From Citrobacter sedlakii NBRC 105722 (GTDB lineage: Bacteria; Pseudomonadota; Gammaproteobacteria; Enterobacterales; Enterobacteriaceae): a DNA stretch of 64,000 bases. Positions 18,213 through 27,250 of the stretch are shown one piece after another (position 1 is the first letter of the stretch; each line of letters begins with the position of its first letter). The position numbers and the translations under genes were made by a program. Where the stretch lies: positions 62,001-126,000 of the forward strand of contig NZ_BBNB01000004.1 of the NCBI RefSeq assembly GCF_000759835.1, written 5' to 3'. The notes below the pieces were generated by a model. It worked only from the letters and a program-made list of their open reading frames with translations, was not told where the DNA came from and made no database searches.

Positions 18213-19604
18213 TCAGACTACTTTTAATTTCTGGGCACGATTTTCACGGCGGATCTTACGTTCTTCCAGCACCGCCACCATCGCCATCAGGACGATACAG
18301 CCAATCGCTGCCGCATCCAGCGCCGCGAAGGTGCCCGCCCAGCCGGTGAGGCCGAAAATCGGCGTGCCGTCGGCGATCATCCCCAGGCCCAGCTTGGCGA
18401 AGCTGTCGCCGATCAGGTAGGCGAAGGTGCCTTTGATCCCATCGGCGGCGCCGATCGCTTTTTTCGGCACGAAGCCGACCGCCGCCACGCCGATCAGCAG
18501 CTGCGGGCCAAAGACGAGGAAGCCGAGCGCAAACAGGGACGCCAGGTAGACATACTGGTTGCTGGCGTGCTGGTATACGCCGAGCGTGGCGATAATCAGC
18601 GCCAGCGCGATACACGCCACCAGCGCGCGACGGCCGTTGGCGAGATCGGAGAGCCAGCCCCACAGCAGCGTGCCGACCAGCGCGCCCACTTCGAACAGGG
18701 TAAAGCCCTGAATCGCCACCTCTTTCGAGAGCTTCAGCTCCTGGAAAGCATACACGGTTGACCACTGGTCGATGCCGATGCGCACGACGTACAGGAAGAT
18801 ATTCGAGAAGCACAGCAGCCAGATCACTTTGTTTTTCAGCACGTATTCAACAAAGATCTGCCATTTGGACATCTCGTTCTCTTCGGTCTCTTTGTCCTCT
18901 TCGCTGATCTCCTCGCCGAACAACTCTTCGGCTTTGCCGAGACCGTAAGATTCCGGGGAATCGCTGCCGAAGCGCAGGCCGATAAAGCCGACAATCAGGG
19001 CGATAACCGACGGAAAGATAAACATACCGATCACGTGGCCGTCGAACAGGACATTCGCGCCGAACAGCGCCACGCCAGCCGCGCCCGCGCCGCCGAGGTT
19101 ATGAGAGATGTTCCAGAAGCCAAGGAAGGTGCCGCGCTTGCGCCGCGGGGTCCATTTGGTAATGGTGGAGTAGCTGCACGACCCGCCGGTACTCTGGAAG
19201 AAACCGCTCAGGGCGTAGAAGGCGATCATCAGGAACAGGCTGACAGAGCCACTGCCCATGCTGGCGCTGAAGCCGAGCATACAGATCGCCGAGAGGATCA
19301 GCATAAACGGCAGGAACTGCTTGGTATTCTTACCGTCAGCATAATAAGAAACCAGCGTTTTCCCCACCCCATAGGTGATGGAGAAGCCAAGGCCAATCAT
19401 CCCCAGTTGCGTCATGCTCAGCCCGTAGGTCGAGATCATGTCGTTCTGGGCGATGTTAAAGTTTTTGCGGATCAGGTACATGGTCAGGTAGCCGATAAAG
19501 ACCACCAGATAAGACTGCATGAACGGTTTGAACCACATCTTACGCCGCACATCGAGCGGCAGATCCAGGGTCGGCTTGCGCACCTGATTCAGAAAGGCCA
19601 GCAT
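18213..19604 (-). CDS. uhpT: hexose-6-phosphate:phosphate antiporter UhpT
   Basis: 463 aa, the same length as E. coli UhpT. Twelve-segment MFS antiporter of the organophosphate:Pi family that imports glucose-6-phosphate in exchange for phosphate; it is also a fosfomycin entry route. Family features include [15 protein letters not shown] near the N-terminus and [25 protein letters not shown] in the C-terminal half. Its own promoter region lies between it and uhpC; expression should require UhpA, activated by the UhpB/UhpC pair encoded upstream. Confidence 0.97.
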   Translation of the reverse strand: MLAFLNQVRKPTLDLPLDVRRKMWFKPFMQSYLVVFIGYLTMYLIRKNFNIAQNDMISTYGLSMTQLGMIGLGFSITYGVGKTLVSYYADGKNTKQFLPFMLILSAICMLGFSASMGSGSVSLFLMIAFYALSGFFQSTGGSCSYSTITKWTPRRKRGTFLGFWNISHNLGGAGAAGVALFGANVLFDGHVIGMFIFPSVIALIVGFIGLRFGSDSPESYGLGKAEELFGEEISEEDKETEENEMSKWQIFVEYVLKNKVIWLLCFSNIFLYVVRIGIDQWSTVYAFQELKLSKEVAIQGFTLFEVGALVGTLLWGWLSDLANGRRALVACIALALIIATLGVYQHASNQYVYLASLFALGFLVFGPQLLIGVAAVGFVPKKAIGAADGIKGTFAYLIGDSFAKLGLGMIADGTPIFGLTGWAGTFAALDAAAIGCIVLMAMVAVLEERKIRRENRAQKLKVV

Positions 19605-19745
19605 AGATCTCTCCCGAGCTAATTTTTTACCTGCGAATGGCAGGCATTGTAAAAATCAGCCGGGAATTGAGCCTGAGACAGCGTCCAGGTAAAACCGGGA
19701 AAATGTCTTAGTTTTGTCCCATTTGCGGTGAAAAGGTGAGGTACA
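19605..19745 (-). promoter_or_regulatory. uhpT promoter/UhpA control region
   Basis: 141 bp between uhpC and uhpT. It contains the inverted repeat CCTGC-GAATG-GCAGG (19630-19644) and a further CCTGAGACAGCGTCCAGG stretch, of the kind found near UhpA sites. The function is inferred from position and the known regulation of uhpT; exact boxes were not resolved. Confidence 0.5.
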
Positions 19746-21074
19746 TCACGCTTCGCTGACCATGCGCGGCGCCTGTGCGTTTAAAAATGGCAGCAGCAAG
19801 AGTGCAGAAATACCCGATGCCACGCTAATCACCACAAAGAATCCCGTCCAGTGCCAGATCTCCAGCACCTGCGCCAGCGGCCAGCCGGAGAGCGAGGCGC
19901 CAAGATAGGCAAACAGCCCGACAAAGCCGGTGGCCGCGCCCGCCGCCTCTTTGTGCGAACACTCCGCCGCCGCCATGCCGATTAGCATTTGTGGGCCAAA
20001 AACGAAAAAGCCCGTCGTGAAGAAACACGCCGCCTGCATGACGTAGCTGGCGAACGGCATCAGCCACAGCGAGCCGACGGAAAGCAGGATCCCGGCGGCA
20101 AAAATGAGGTTCATCGGGCCACGGTTGCCATTGAACAGTTTGTCCGAGCCCCAGCCCGCCACCAGCGCGCCAATAAATCCGCCCAGCTCGAACATGGTCA
20201 CCGCCGAGTTGGCGGTCACCAGATCCACATCCAGCGTCTCAGACATATACAGGTTGCCCCAGTCGTTGATGGCCGCGCGCACCACGTACACCAGCACATA
20301 ACAGAGCGACAGCAGCCAGATGTACGGGTTAAGCAGCACGTATTTGGTGAGGATCGCTTTACGGTTAAGGCCTGCGCCCTCCTGCTGCTGGGCAATCTCC
20401 AGCGCATCGTGCCGCCAGTCGCCCACGGGCGGTAGACCCACGGCCTGGGGGCGGTCGCGCAGCCGCCAGCACAGCACAATGCCGACGGCAATCGCCAACG
20501 TTCCGGCAATCATCATCCCCGCCCGCCAACCGTAGTGCAGCGCGGTGGCGGCCATCACGATGGGGATCAGCGCGCCGCCGACGTTGTGTGCAGTATTCCA
20601 GATAGCCCACCAGCCGCCGCGCTCGTTGCGCGAGTACCAGGCGGTGAGCAAACGCGCGCACACCGGCGCGCCCCATCCCTGAAAAAAGGCGTTCAGCGCC
20701 CACAGTAGCGCAAACGCCCACAGCGAGGAGGAAAAGCCGAAAAGAATATTCACCATGCCAGTGGCGATAAGTCCTGCCCCCATAAAGTATCTCGCGTTCG
20801 AGCGGTCGCTGACGACACCCGACACAAACTTCGACAGACCGTAGGTGATATAAAACAGCGTCGCCAGCAGACCGATATCGCTGCGGGTCAGCACGCCGCT
20901 GGCGAGGATCTCCGGCACGGCGGCATTGAAGCTCTTACGGGTAAAATAAAACAGCGCATAGCCAAGCCAGATGGTTAACAGAATATGCCGTCGCCAGTAG
21001 CGGTAGCGGGCATCAATTTCCTGTTTATCGGTCATCAACGGCGCGCTGGCCGGGGCCTTTAAAAACTGAAACAT
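19746..21074 (-). CDS. uhpC: membrane sensor of external glucose-6-phosphate UhpC
   Basis: 442-aa MFS protein homologous to UhpT but acting as the receptor for external glucose-6-phosphate that activates UhpB. Nearly identical in layout to E. coli UhpC (439 aa): YRYWRRHILLTIWLGYALFYFTRKSFNAAVPEIL start, and FGPQMLIGMAAAECSHKEAAG late motif. It starts 9 bp after the uhpB stop, forming the uhpABC signalling operon on the minus strand. Confidence 0.96.
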   Translation of the reverse strand: MFQFLKAPASAPLMTDKQEIDARYRYWRRHILLTIWLGYALFYFTRKSFNAAVPEILASGVLTRSDIGLLATLFYITYGLSKFVSGVVSDRSNARYFMGAGLIATGMVNILFGFSSSLWAFALLWALNAFFQGWGAPVCARLLTAWYSRNERGGWWAIWNTAHNVGGALIPIVMAATALHYGWRAGMMIAGTLAIAVGIVLCWRLRDRPQAVGLPPVGDWRHDALEIAQQQEGAGLNRKAILTKYVLLNPYIWLLSLCYVLVYVVRAAINDWGNLYMSETLDVDLVTANSAVTMFELGGFIGALVAGWGSDKLFNGNRGPMNLIFAAGILLSVGSLWLMPFASYVMQAACFFTTGFFVFGPQMLIGMAAAECSHKEAAGAATGFVGLFAYLGASLSGWPLAQVLEIWHWTGFFVVISVASGISALLLLPFLNAQAPRMVSEA

Positions 21075-21083
21075 CGCCGCTCC

Positions 21084-22586
21084 TTAGGCATAACGCTGCG
21101 GCAACGAAACGCTGACGCGCGTGCCGTGAGTACAGGAAATAGAGAGCGAACCGCCGAGCGCCGTCACGCGTTCCCGCATACCAGTCAGGCCAAATCCCTG
21201 CTGACCGGAGCCCGGCGGCAGGCCGCAGCCGTCATCTTCAATCACCAGCATCAGGCGCTCGTCCTGCTGCCAGCCCTGTATCGTGACCGCGCTGGCGCTG
21301 GCATGTTTGACGATATTGTTCAGCCCTTCCTGACAGACGCGGAACAGCGTCACCCGCTGGCTTTCGCTGAGCGCAGACTCGTCTATCCGCCAGTCGAGAT
21401 GGCTGATGATGCCGCGGCTTTCCAGCTCCATTTCACGCATCAAAGAACGTATGGCCTGTTCAAGCGTAAGATCGTCCAACTGACGTGGGCGCAGGCGCCC
21501 CAGCAGACAACGTACCGAATCGTACACGCCGAGCGACAGCTGTTCGATCAACTGCCCGCTCTGCTTCGCGCCGCCGTTATCTCTCGCCAGTCGCTGAACG
21601 ATACCGGCCTGGGTGCGGATGGCGGTAACGGTCTGACCGATGTCATCGTGCAGTTCGCGCGCCACCTCCCGGCGGACGCTCTCTTCAGTTTCCAGCAGCC
21701 GTTCCGCCAGACGGTGGTTGCGCGCCAGTTCGTTTTGCAGCGACTGGTTCAGCTCGCGCAAGCGTTGGATCCCTGCGCCAAGCAGCAGTCCGGTCAGGCT
21801 TTGCGCCAGCAGTGAAAGCAGTAAATCCACCGGATGATCGTGCCAGGTCTGGCTGGCGATCAGCGCGATGGCGTTCATCAGCGTCGCAATCAATGCTCCC
21901 TGCCAGCCGTAGTGCCAGGCGAGCGCGATGATCGGCAGCGCCAGACAAAACGGCGTGAAGCGCGATAATTCAGCGGGCAGACCAAGCTGTAGCCACAGGC
22001 TGACCACAAACAGCAGCAGATACCAGATGAGATGCCGGGCGCGCCAGTTTACCGGCTGCGAAACCAGCGCCGGACCAAGCGGCAGCCAGATGGCGCTGGT
22101 GAGATAATGCCAGAACACCAGACAGATGGGGGCCAGCGTTAAGCCGCCGGTGAGCGTCAGCAGCAGGGCGTTCCACGCCTGCTCTCCCTGCCCAAGCCAG
22201 GGCAAGGACTGCAACAGCGCCGCTGCGGTGAGAGCGGCCCCCTGTAGCAACAATGTGCGCCAGTCGCGCTGGTGACGGTAACGGGAGATCAGCGCCACCG
22301 GTATCAGCGTTAGCGCACTGCCGATCATCAATAATATCGGGTGCGCCAGCGCCACTTCCTGCGCCAGCCAGAGAACCAGCAGCCACTCTGCGCCCAGCAG
22401 CACCGGCCAGTAGCCGCGCGGGCATTGCAACATCAACCCCAGGCGCAGGCCGAAGGGGAACAGCAGCACCGCCAGCTCAGGGCGCTCCACCAGATGCAGA
22501 CTGATACTCCACAGGCAAAACCAGGCGGCGGAGAAGATAAAAAAGCAGGCGATTACAGTGATAAATCGGGAAAGAAGCGTGTTCAT
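21084..22586 (-). CDS. uhpB: sensor histidine kinase UhpB
   Basis: 500-aa kinase. The N-terminal half has about eight hydrophobic segments (MASE1-like). The cytoplasmic part carries the HisKA_3 box [19 protein letters not shown] with the phospho-histidine, and an HATPase domain with N ([10 protein letters not shown]) and G boxes ([20 protein letters not shown]). It phosphorylates UhpA when UhpC senses glucose-6-phosphate. Its ATG overlaps the uhpA stop by 4 bp, implying coupled translation. Confidence 0.96.
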   Translation of the reverse strand: MNTLLSRFITVIACFFIFSAAWFCLWSISLHLVERPELAVLLFPFGLRLGLMLQCPRGYWPVLLGAEWLLVLWLAQEVALAHPILLMIGSALTLIPVALISRYRHQRDWRTLLLQGAALTAAALLQSLPWLGQGEQAWNALLLTLTGGLTLAPICLVFWHYLTSAIWLPLGPALVSQPVNWRARHLIWYLLLFVVSLWLQLGLPAELSRFTPFCLALPIIALAWHYGWQGALIATLMNAIALIASQTWHDHPVDLLLSLLAQSLTGLLLGAGIQRLRELNQSLQNELARNHRLAERLLETEESVRREVARELHDDIGQTVTAIRTQAGIVQRLARDNGGAKQSGQLIEQLSLGVYDSVRCLLGRLRPRQLDDLTLEQAIRSLMREMELESRGIISHLDWRIDESALSESQRVTLFRVCQEGLNNIVKHASASAVTIQGWQQDERLMLVIEDDGCGLPPGSGQQGFGLTGMRERVTALGGSLSISCTHGTRVSVSLPQRYA

Positions 22587-23176
22587 TGCCAGCCGTCAAA
22601 CATTCTGCGCGCCAGCTCAACGTCATTGTTGACGCCCAGTTTTTCCATCAGATTCGCGCGATGCACGTGCACCGTTTTAGGCGAGAGGCCCAGCTCGGCG
22701 GCAATCTCTTTGACCGCCATCCCTTGCGCCAGTTTTTCCGCCACCTGACGCTCGCGTTTTGTCAGCGGATCCTGCCTGCCCGCAGCCAGCTTGATGGCGA
22801 TATCCGGGGTCAGATAGCAGCCGCCGGTCGCAACCGTATGCACAGCGGCAATCAGCTCGTCCGGGCTGCAACGTTTGGAAAGAAATCCCCGTGCGCCGGC
22901 GTTTAGCGCCTGCTCCACCAGCGCCGGGCTGTCATGTACCGAAAGCATGATGGTCGCCATGCCTTTTGGCAGTTGACTCAGCAACGCCAGCCCGGAAACG
23001 TCAGGCATTGAGATGTCGCAGATACACACCTGCACGCCGCGCCCCGGCAGGCCAGCAAGCGCCTCACGCCCGGAACCAAACTCAGCCACCACCTGAAAAT
23101 CAGGCTCAAGGTTCAGAAGTTGGGCGAATCCAGAGCGGACGATAAGATGGTCGTCGATAAGGGCGATGGTGGTCAT
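22583..23176 (-). CDS. uhpA: response regulator UhpA
   Basis: 197-aa NarL-type regulator. The receiver domain carries the phospho-acceptor Asp54 in CICDISMPD, with the acidic pair DD near residues 8-9; the LuxR-type HTH covers about residues 137-190 ([22 protein letters not shown]). When phosphorylated by UhpB it activates uhpT. First gene of uhpABC; the strong terminator at 23199-23230 separates it from ilvN. Confidence 0.96.
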   Translation of the reverse strand: MTTIALIDDHLIVRSGFAQLLNLEPDFQVVAEFGSGREALAGLPGRGVQVCICDISMPDVSGLALLSQLPKGMATIMLSVHDSPALVEQALNAGARGFLSKRCSPDELIAAVHTVATGGCYLTPDIAIKLAAGRQDPLTKRERQVAEKLAQGMAVKEIAAELGLSPKTVHVHRANLMEKLGVNNDVELARRMFDGWQ

Positions 23177-23198
23177 AGCGCGTTCCTGGCGGGCGGAT

Positions 23199-23230
23199 AA
23201 AAAAACGCGCTTACCTTAACGATAAGCGCG
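23199..23230 (-). terminator. terminator between ilvN and uhpA
   Basis: On the minus strand CGCGCTTA pairs with TAAGCGCG around a nine-base loop and runs into seven T. It ends the ilvBN transcript. Confidence 0.9.
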
Positions 23231-23253
23231 CGGGTGTTCAAGCAATGAGCGAT

Positions 23254-23544
23254 TTATTCGAAGAATACCGCAATTTTGTTAAACATGGTGGGATCGGACT
23301 GGTTGCGCACCACTTTCGCCACATCTTCTAGCTTGTCGATCTGGGCGATCATCTGCTCAAGACGTTGATCATCGTTCACCAGTAGCCAGATGCGGCTTTG
23401 ATCGCTGCCCTGAATCGGCAGGCAGAGGATCCCTTCCACGTTAAACGCGCGACGGGCGAACAACCCACAGACGTGCGTCATGACGCCGGGATGGTTACGG
23501 ACGGTGAGTTCCAGAATAACGTTTTCATGTGATTGTTTCTGCAT
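23254..23544 (-). CDS. ilvN: acetolactate synthase I regulatory subunit IlvN
   Basis: 96-aa ACT-domain subunit that confers valine feedback inhibition and boosts activity of IlvB. The ACT fold is visible in [24 protein letters not shown] and the valine-binding loop region. It starts 3 bp after the ilvB stop, so the two subunits are made together. Part of branched-chain amino acid synthesis. Confidence 0.97.
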   Translation of the reverse strand: MQKQSHENVILELTVRNHPGVMTHVCGLFARRAFNVEGILCLPIQGSDQSRIWLLVNDDQRLEQMIAQIDKLEDVAKVVRNQSDPTMFNKIAVFFE

Positions 23545-23547
23545 CGC

Positions 23548-25242
23548 TTATTCCCCCACCATCTCAGTATTGGCCGCGCCCGGCGGTACCATCGGATACA
23601 CTTTTTCTTCTGCATCAATACGCACGTGGATCAGCGCCGGACCCGGACGGCTGATAATCGCCTGCAGCGCCGCCTGCGGGTCGGCTTCGTTATTTAAATC
23701 GCAGGTTTCCAGACCAAACCCGGCGGCAATCTGCATAAAGTTAATCATTCCCGGATAAGTGGCGGCAAACACACCCTGCTTGTAAAACAGGCTCTGCTGC
23801 TGATGCACCAGCCCCAGCGCTTCGTTGTTCATCAGGATGATTTTCACGTCCAGCTGGTTTTCGCTGGCGGTCGCCATCTCCTGAATGTTCATCATCAGGC
23901 TACCGTCGCCGGAGAAGCACAGCACTTTTTTGTCCGGGTTCGCCAGCGCCGCGCCAATCGCCGCGGGCAGGCCAAAGCCCATGGTGCCCAGACCGCCGGA
24001 GGTCAGCCACTGGCGCGGACGGTTCAGCGGATACGCCTGCGCCGCCCACATCTGGTGCTGCCCCACATCGGTGGTAATAATCGCGTTGTCATCCACGCAG
24101 GCGGCTACGGCGTTAATCAACCCGTAGTGGCTGAGCGGATCGCTTTCCTGCGGAATGGTACACGGGAACTCGCGCTGCAGATCGCGCACCAGTTGATGCC
24201 ACTCCGTGCGCGGCTGCGCCTCAATCTGCGGAATTAACTGTGTCAGCACCTCGTCCACGTCCGCCTGAATAGCCACGTGCGGCTGCTTGATTTTGCCCAG
24301 CTCGGCGCGGTCGATATCCACGTGAATAATTCTGGCGTTCGGGCAGAACTGTTCGGTTTTGCCAATCGCCCGGTCATCAAAACGCGCGCCCAGCACCACC
24401 AGCAGATCGGCCTCCTGCAGGATGTAGTTGGTACTGCGCGCGCCGTGCATCCCCAGCATACCCAGCGACAACGGATGCGCCTTCGGCAGCATGCCCAGCG
24501 CCATCAGCGTCATGGTGGTCGGCAACTGCGCTTTTTCCGCCAGTTGGCGTACCCGCTCGGGGGCGTTAATCACGCCGCCGCCGAGATACAGCACCGGACG
24601 CTTCGCCGCGTTAATCATTGCCGCCGCGTCGCGCACGCTCTGCTCGCTAAAGGCTGGCGCCGCCATTTTCTCCGCCGGAGCGGGCATCGCGTCGATCTCA
24701 AAAACTGCGGTCTGGACGTCCTTAGGTATGTCTATCCACACCGGGCCAGGACGACCTGACTGAGCAAGGCGAAAGGCGTCGCTCATCACCTGCGGTAATT
24801 CATCGATATGCCTGACCAGATAGTTGTGTTTAGTGATGGGGATAGAAATGCCGTAGGTGTCGACTTCCTGGAAGGCGTCGGTGCCAATCATCGACGCCGG
24901 AACCTGGCCGGTGATGCAAACCAGCGGGATAGAGTCCAGACGCGCATCGGCGATAGCGGTCACCAGGTTGGTTGCGCCAGGCCCGCTACAGGCCATACAA
25001 ACGGCGGGTTTACCGTCGGTACGCGCCATGCCCTGGGCGATAAAACCGGCTCCCTGCTCATGACGCGCCAGAATATGACGAATTTGCGTGCTCTGGCTTA
25101 AGGCGTCGTAGACGGGGAGTATCGACCCGCCGGGAATACCGGTGACAATCTGAATACCCTGTCGCTCCAGAAAATGAACGATAAATTCCGCGCCGGTAAA
25201 GCGCTTACGCGTGGATGTTGCTGTTGTGCCCGAACTTGCCAT
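23548..25242 (-). CDS. ilvB: acetolactate synthase I large subunit IlvB
   Basis: 564-aa thiamine-diphosphate enzyme that condenses two pyruvates to acetolactate, or pyruvate with 2-oxobutyrate. The catalytic Glu62 lies in ARHEQGAGF; the ThDP/Mg motif runs GDGSLMMN ... ILMNNEALG in the C-terminal domain. It is preceded by the ivbL leader and an attenuator hairpin, so expression responds to valine and leucine supply. Length fits E. coli IlvB (562 aa). Confidence 0.97.
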   Translation of the reverse strand: MASSGTTATSTRKRFTGAEFIVHFLERQGIQIVTGIPGGSILPVYDALSQSTQIRHILARHEQGAGFIAQGMARTDGKPAVCMACSGPGATNLVTAIADARLDSIPLVCITGQVPASMIGTDAFQEVDTYGISIPITKHNYLVRHIDELPQVMSDAFRLAQSGRPGPVWIDIPKDVQTAVFEIDAMPAPAEKMAAPAFSEQSVRDAAAMINAAKRPVLYLGGGVINAPERVRQLAEKAQLPTTMTLMALGMLPKAHPLSLGMLGMHGARSTNYILQEADLLVVLGARFDDRAIGKTEQFCPNARIIHVDIDRAELGKIKQPHVAIQADVDEVLTQLIPQIEAQPRTEWHQLVRDLQREFPCTIPQESDPLSHYGLINAVAACVDDNAIITTDVGQHQMWAAQAYPLNRPRQWLTSGGLGTMGFGLPAAIGAALANPDKKVLCFSGDGSLMMNIQEMATASENQLDVKIILMNNEALGLVHQQQSLFYKQGVFAATYPGMINFMQIAAGFGLETCDLNNEADPQAALQAIISRPGPALIHVRIDAEEKVYPMVPPGAANTEMVGE

Positions 25243-25290
25243 GCTCCAGTCCTTTTTTCTTGGCCGGGGCGCCGGGCAGGTCTCTAAACG

Positions 25291-25325
25291 AAAAACCCCG
25301 CCCGGTTTGCGCCGGCGGGGTTTTG
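25291..25325 (-). terminator. ivbL-ilvB attenuator
   Basis: On the minus strand a GC-rich stem (CCCCGCCGG / CCGGGCGGGG) followed by five T lies between the ivbL stop and ilvB. This is the termination arm of the attenuator governed by translation of the Val-rich leader. Confidence 0.9.
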
Positions 25326-25347
25326 GAATCGTGTGTTGTTCCGGACC

Positions 25348-25446
25348 CTACGGCGCATTGCCGACGACCACCACCACACGCACGACGACCGCTGCGCGAG
25401 ATGGCGCAGTGTTTAGTAGGGTCGCAGTCAGCATGAAAGGGGTCAT
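25348..25446 (-). CDS. ivbL: ilvBN operon leader peptide IvbL
   Basis: 32-residue leader, MTPFMLTATLLNTAPSRAAV followed by a run of valines (VVRVVVVVG) and ending NAP. Ribosome stalling at the valine codons, with upstream leucines, when charged tRNA is scarce prevents the attenuator at 25291-25325 from forming and allows ilvBN transcription. Too short to appear in a standard ORF list; it was found by translating the region upstream of ilvB. Confidence 0.95.
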   Translation of the reverse strand: MTPFMLTATLLNTAPSRAAVVVRVVVVVGNAP

Positions 25447-25578
25447 TAGGGGCCTTGTCTGTTTATTCATTAACTGGATTTATACAAGCACAGCTTTTTA
25501 AGCGAGACAATGGAAAAAATTTCATCTGCATGAAAATGCGTCAACGATCACGTTTCAGGGAAAAAAACGCTAAAAACA

Positions 25579-25652
25579 AAAAACCCCGCCGGAGCGAGGT
25601 TTTTTCAGCGTAATGCGGTTGGTGACCGCAAAGCACACTGTGTTATGTCAAC
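25579..25652 (-). ncRNA. istR: IstR-1 antitoxin sRNA
   Basis: Minus-strand RNA beginning about 25652 (GTTGACATAACACAGTGTGC...) and ending in a rho-independent terminator whose stem pairs CCTCGC with GCGGGG before six T (about 25606-25580). The 21 nt at 25632-25652 are repeated exactly at 25881-25901 in the tisB leader, so IstR-1 is fully complementary to the toxin mRNA there. This is the known mode of action: it blocks the ribosome standby site. The 5' end is placed by analogy with E. coli. Confidence 0.92.
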
Positions 25653-25747
25653 AGCAAAAGTATACGCGTTCTGTGAGGAACACGCAATTTCGGCGCGAAT
25701 TTTGACGTTTTTGAGTATGGATCAGAAGATTAAATCTGTCCATAAAT

Positions 25748-25779
25748 TACTGTTCATCCATACAGTATTTATCTATAAT
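25748..25779 (+). promoter_or_regulatory. LexA box and promoter of tisB
   Basis: TACTGTTCATCCATACAGTA (25748-25767) is a near-ideal LexA site (CTGT-N8-ACAG). A perfect -10 element TATAAT follows at 25774-25779. Toxin transcription should therefore start only in the SOS response. The longer IstR-2 RNA of E. coli is also LexA controlled and could use the same box. Confidence 0.92.
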
Positions 25780-25880
25780 AACTCAGTACACAGTGTGTCA
25801 GGTGGGGCCGCATCGTTAACCGGCGCAATGAAGTCCTGGCTGAAACGGGTGGTGCCGTCAGCGCCTTAACCCCCCCAGAG

Positions 25881-25901
25881 AGCACACTGTGTTATGTCAA
25901 C
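25881..25901 (+). repeat. IstR target site in the tisB mRNA leader
   Basis: 21 nt identical to 25632-25652, which is transcribed on the opposite strand as the 5' part of IstR-1. It lies 70 nt upstream of the tisB start, matching the standby site of E. coli tisAB. Confidence 0.92.
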
Positions 25902-25970
25902 GAAGGTGCTGGCAACAGGCGGCGGAAAGGCACGTCAGCACCGTGCTCCTTTTACCATAAGGAGACGCGT

Positions 25971-26060
25971 ATGAGCCTCGTGGATATCACCATTCTTATC
26001 CTGAAACTCATTGTTGCAGTTATGCAACTGCTTGATGCCGTTCTGAAATATTACAAGTAA
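25971..26060 (+). CDS. tisB: SOS-induced membrane toxin TisB
   Basis: 29-residue amphipathic membrane peptide, MSLVDITILILKLIVAVMQL then LDAVLKYYK, differing from E. coli TisB at only a few residues. It depolarises the inner membrane and promotes persister formation in E. coli. AAGGAG stands 7 nt before the ATG. Controlled at two levels: LexA at the promoter and IstR-1 antisense pairing in the leader. A hairpin follows at 26080-26107. Confidence 0.95.
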   Translation: MSLVDITILILKLIVAVMQLLDAVLKYYK

Positions 26061-26079
26061 TTCAGATTCAAGTCGCACC

Positions 26080-26107
26080 AAAGGGGAGCGGGCAACCGCT
26101 CCCCTTT
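26080..26107 (+). terminator. tisB terminator hairpin
   Basis: AAAGGGGAGCGG and CCGCTCCCCTTT form a perfect 12-bp stem closed by a GCAA tetraloop, 19 bp past the tisB stop. The following T tract is short. Confidence 0.85.
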
Positions 26108-26185
26108 CACATGGCGCTTTCCCCGGATGCGTGCGTCCGCTGGTTATGTTACGTTTTTATGACACTCCCTGACGATGCCTGAGCC

Positions 26186-27019
26186 ATGACCCTTTCCGTT
26201 TTCTGTATTTTGCTGTTCGCCGCACTGCTGCATGCCAGCTGGAACGCCATTGTGAAAGCCGGAAACGATAAGCTGTATGCCGCTATCAGCGTCAGCGGAT
26301 CGGCCGCCATCATGGCGTTAATCTTCCTGCCTTTCGCGCCGCAGCCCTCAAGCGCCAGCATCCCGTTTTTAGCCGCCTCAACCGCCCTGCAGGTCATTTA
26401 CACCGTGCTGGTCGCGCGGACGTATCAGGTTTCGGACATGAGCCAAACCTACCCGCTGATGCGCGGCACTGCGCCGTTACTGGTCGCGGTTATCAGCGTG
26501 TTGTTTCTGGGGGACAGTCTGTCGTCACTGGCGTGGACGGGCATTGCGGTGATCTGCCTGGCAATCCTCGGCATGGCTTTTAACGGTCGCGCCAGTTCGC
26601 AGCAGGGTATTGTGCTCGCACTGATTAACGCCTGTTTCATTGCCGGATACACGCTGGTAGACGGTACCGGCGTCAGGCTGTCGGAAACCGCGCTGGGCTA
26701 TACGCTGTGGACCTTTTTCCTCAACGGTTCGTGTCTGCTCGGCTGGGCAATGTTTGCCCGGCGTCGCGAAGCGTCGCGCTATCTGACACAGCACTGGAAA
26801 AAAGGGATTTTTGGCGGTATCGGCACCATGGGCTCCTATGGCCTGGCGCTGTGGGCAATGACCCAGGCGCCGCTGGCGGTGGTCGCCGCGCTGCGGGAAA
26901 CCTCCATTCTGTTTGGCGCGCTGATCGCCTGGCTTCTGCTGAAAGAGCGAGTCGCCGGACTGCGGCTGGTAGCCGCCGGAGGCATTGCCGCCGGGGCGAT
27001 TTTACTGCGTCTGTCGTGA
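26186..27019 (+). CDS. EamA/DMT-family transporter
   Basis: 277-aa inner-membrane protein with about ten hydrophobic segments in two EamA repeats (LHASWNAIVKAGNDKL at the start; MTQAPLAVVAALRETSILFGALIAW in the second repeat). Family members export or import metabolites, but no substrate can be read from the sequence. It lies alone between tisB and emrD; I do not recall it at this place in K-12. No ribosome site of note precedes the ATG. Confidence 0.8.
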   Translation: MTLSVFCILLFAALLHASWNAIVKAGNDKLYAAISVSGSAAIMALIFLPFAPQPSSASIPFLAASTALQVIYTVLVARTYQVSDMSQTYPLMRGTAPLLVAVISVLFLGDSLSSLAWTGIAVICLAILGMAFNGRASSQQGIVLALINACFIAGYTLVDGTGVRLSETALGYTLWTFFLNGSCLLGWAMFARRREASRYLTQHWKKGIFGGIGTMGSYGLALWAMTQAPLAVVAALRETSILFGALIAWLLLKERVAGLRLVAAGGIAAGAILLRLS

Positions 27020-27030
27020 AGCGTGACAGT

Positions 27031-27060
27031 CGCGTGGCGGCGCTTACGCCTTATCCGACA
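27031..27060. repeat. REP-like palindromic element
   Basis: The stretch GTGGCGGCGCTTACGCCTTA followed by TCCGACA resembles half of an enterobacterial REP unit, just past the DMT transporter stop. Confidence 0.55.
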
Positions 27061-27250
27061 GCGATGTAACCTGATTCATTCCGGCAACATTTATTGCCGC
27101 TATTTGTTTACATTTCCTGCCGTTCAGCTGTTTTTCATTCCTGCCTGCTCACTGGCCTTCTGCTTTTTGTGTGGTAGATTTCACTCGCATTTATGGGAAT
27201 GCGCAGCACCTTATTCTTATTTTTTCTCTTTTTGAAAAGTAATCAGCGAA

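Noticed and set aside
25645-25869. 74-codon plus-strand frame upstream of tisB
   Set aside because: It starts in the istR region upstream of the SOS promoter, so would not be fully transcribed with tisB; no similarity seen. The region is explained by istR and the tisB leader.
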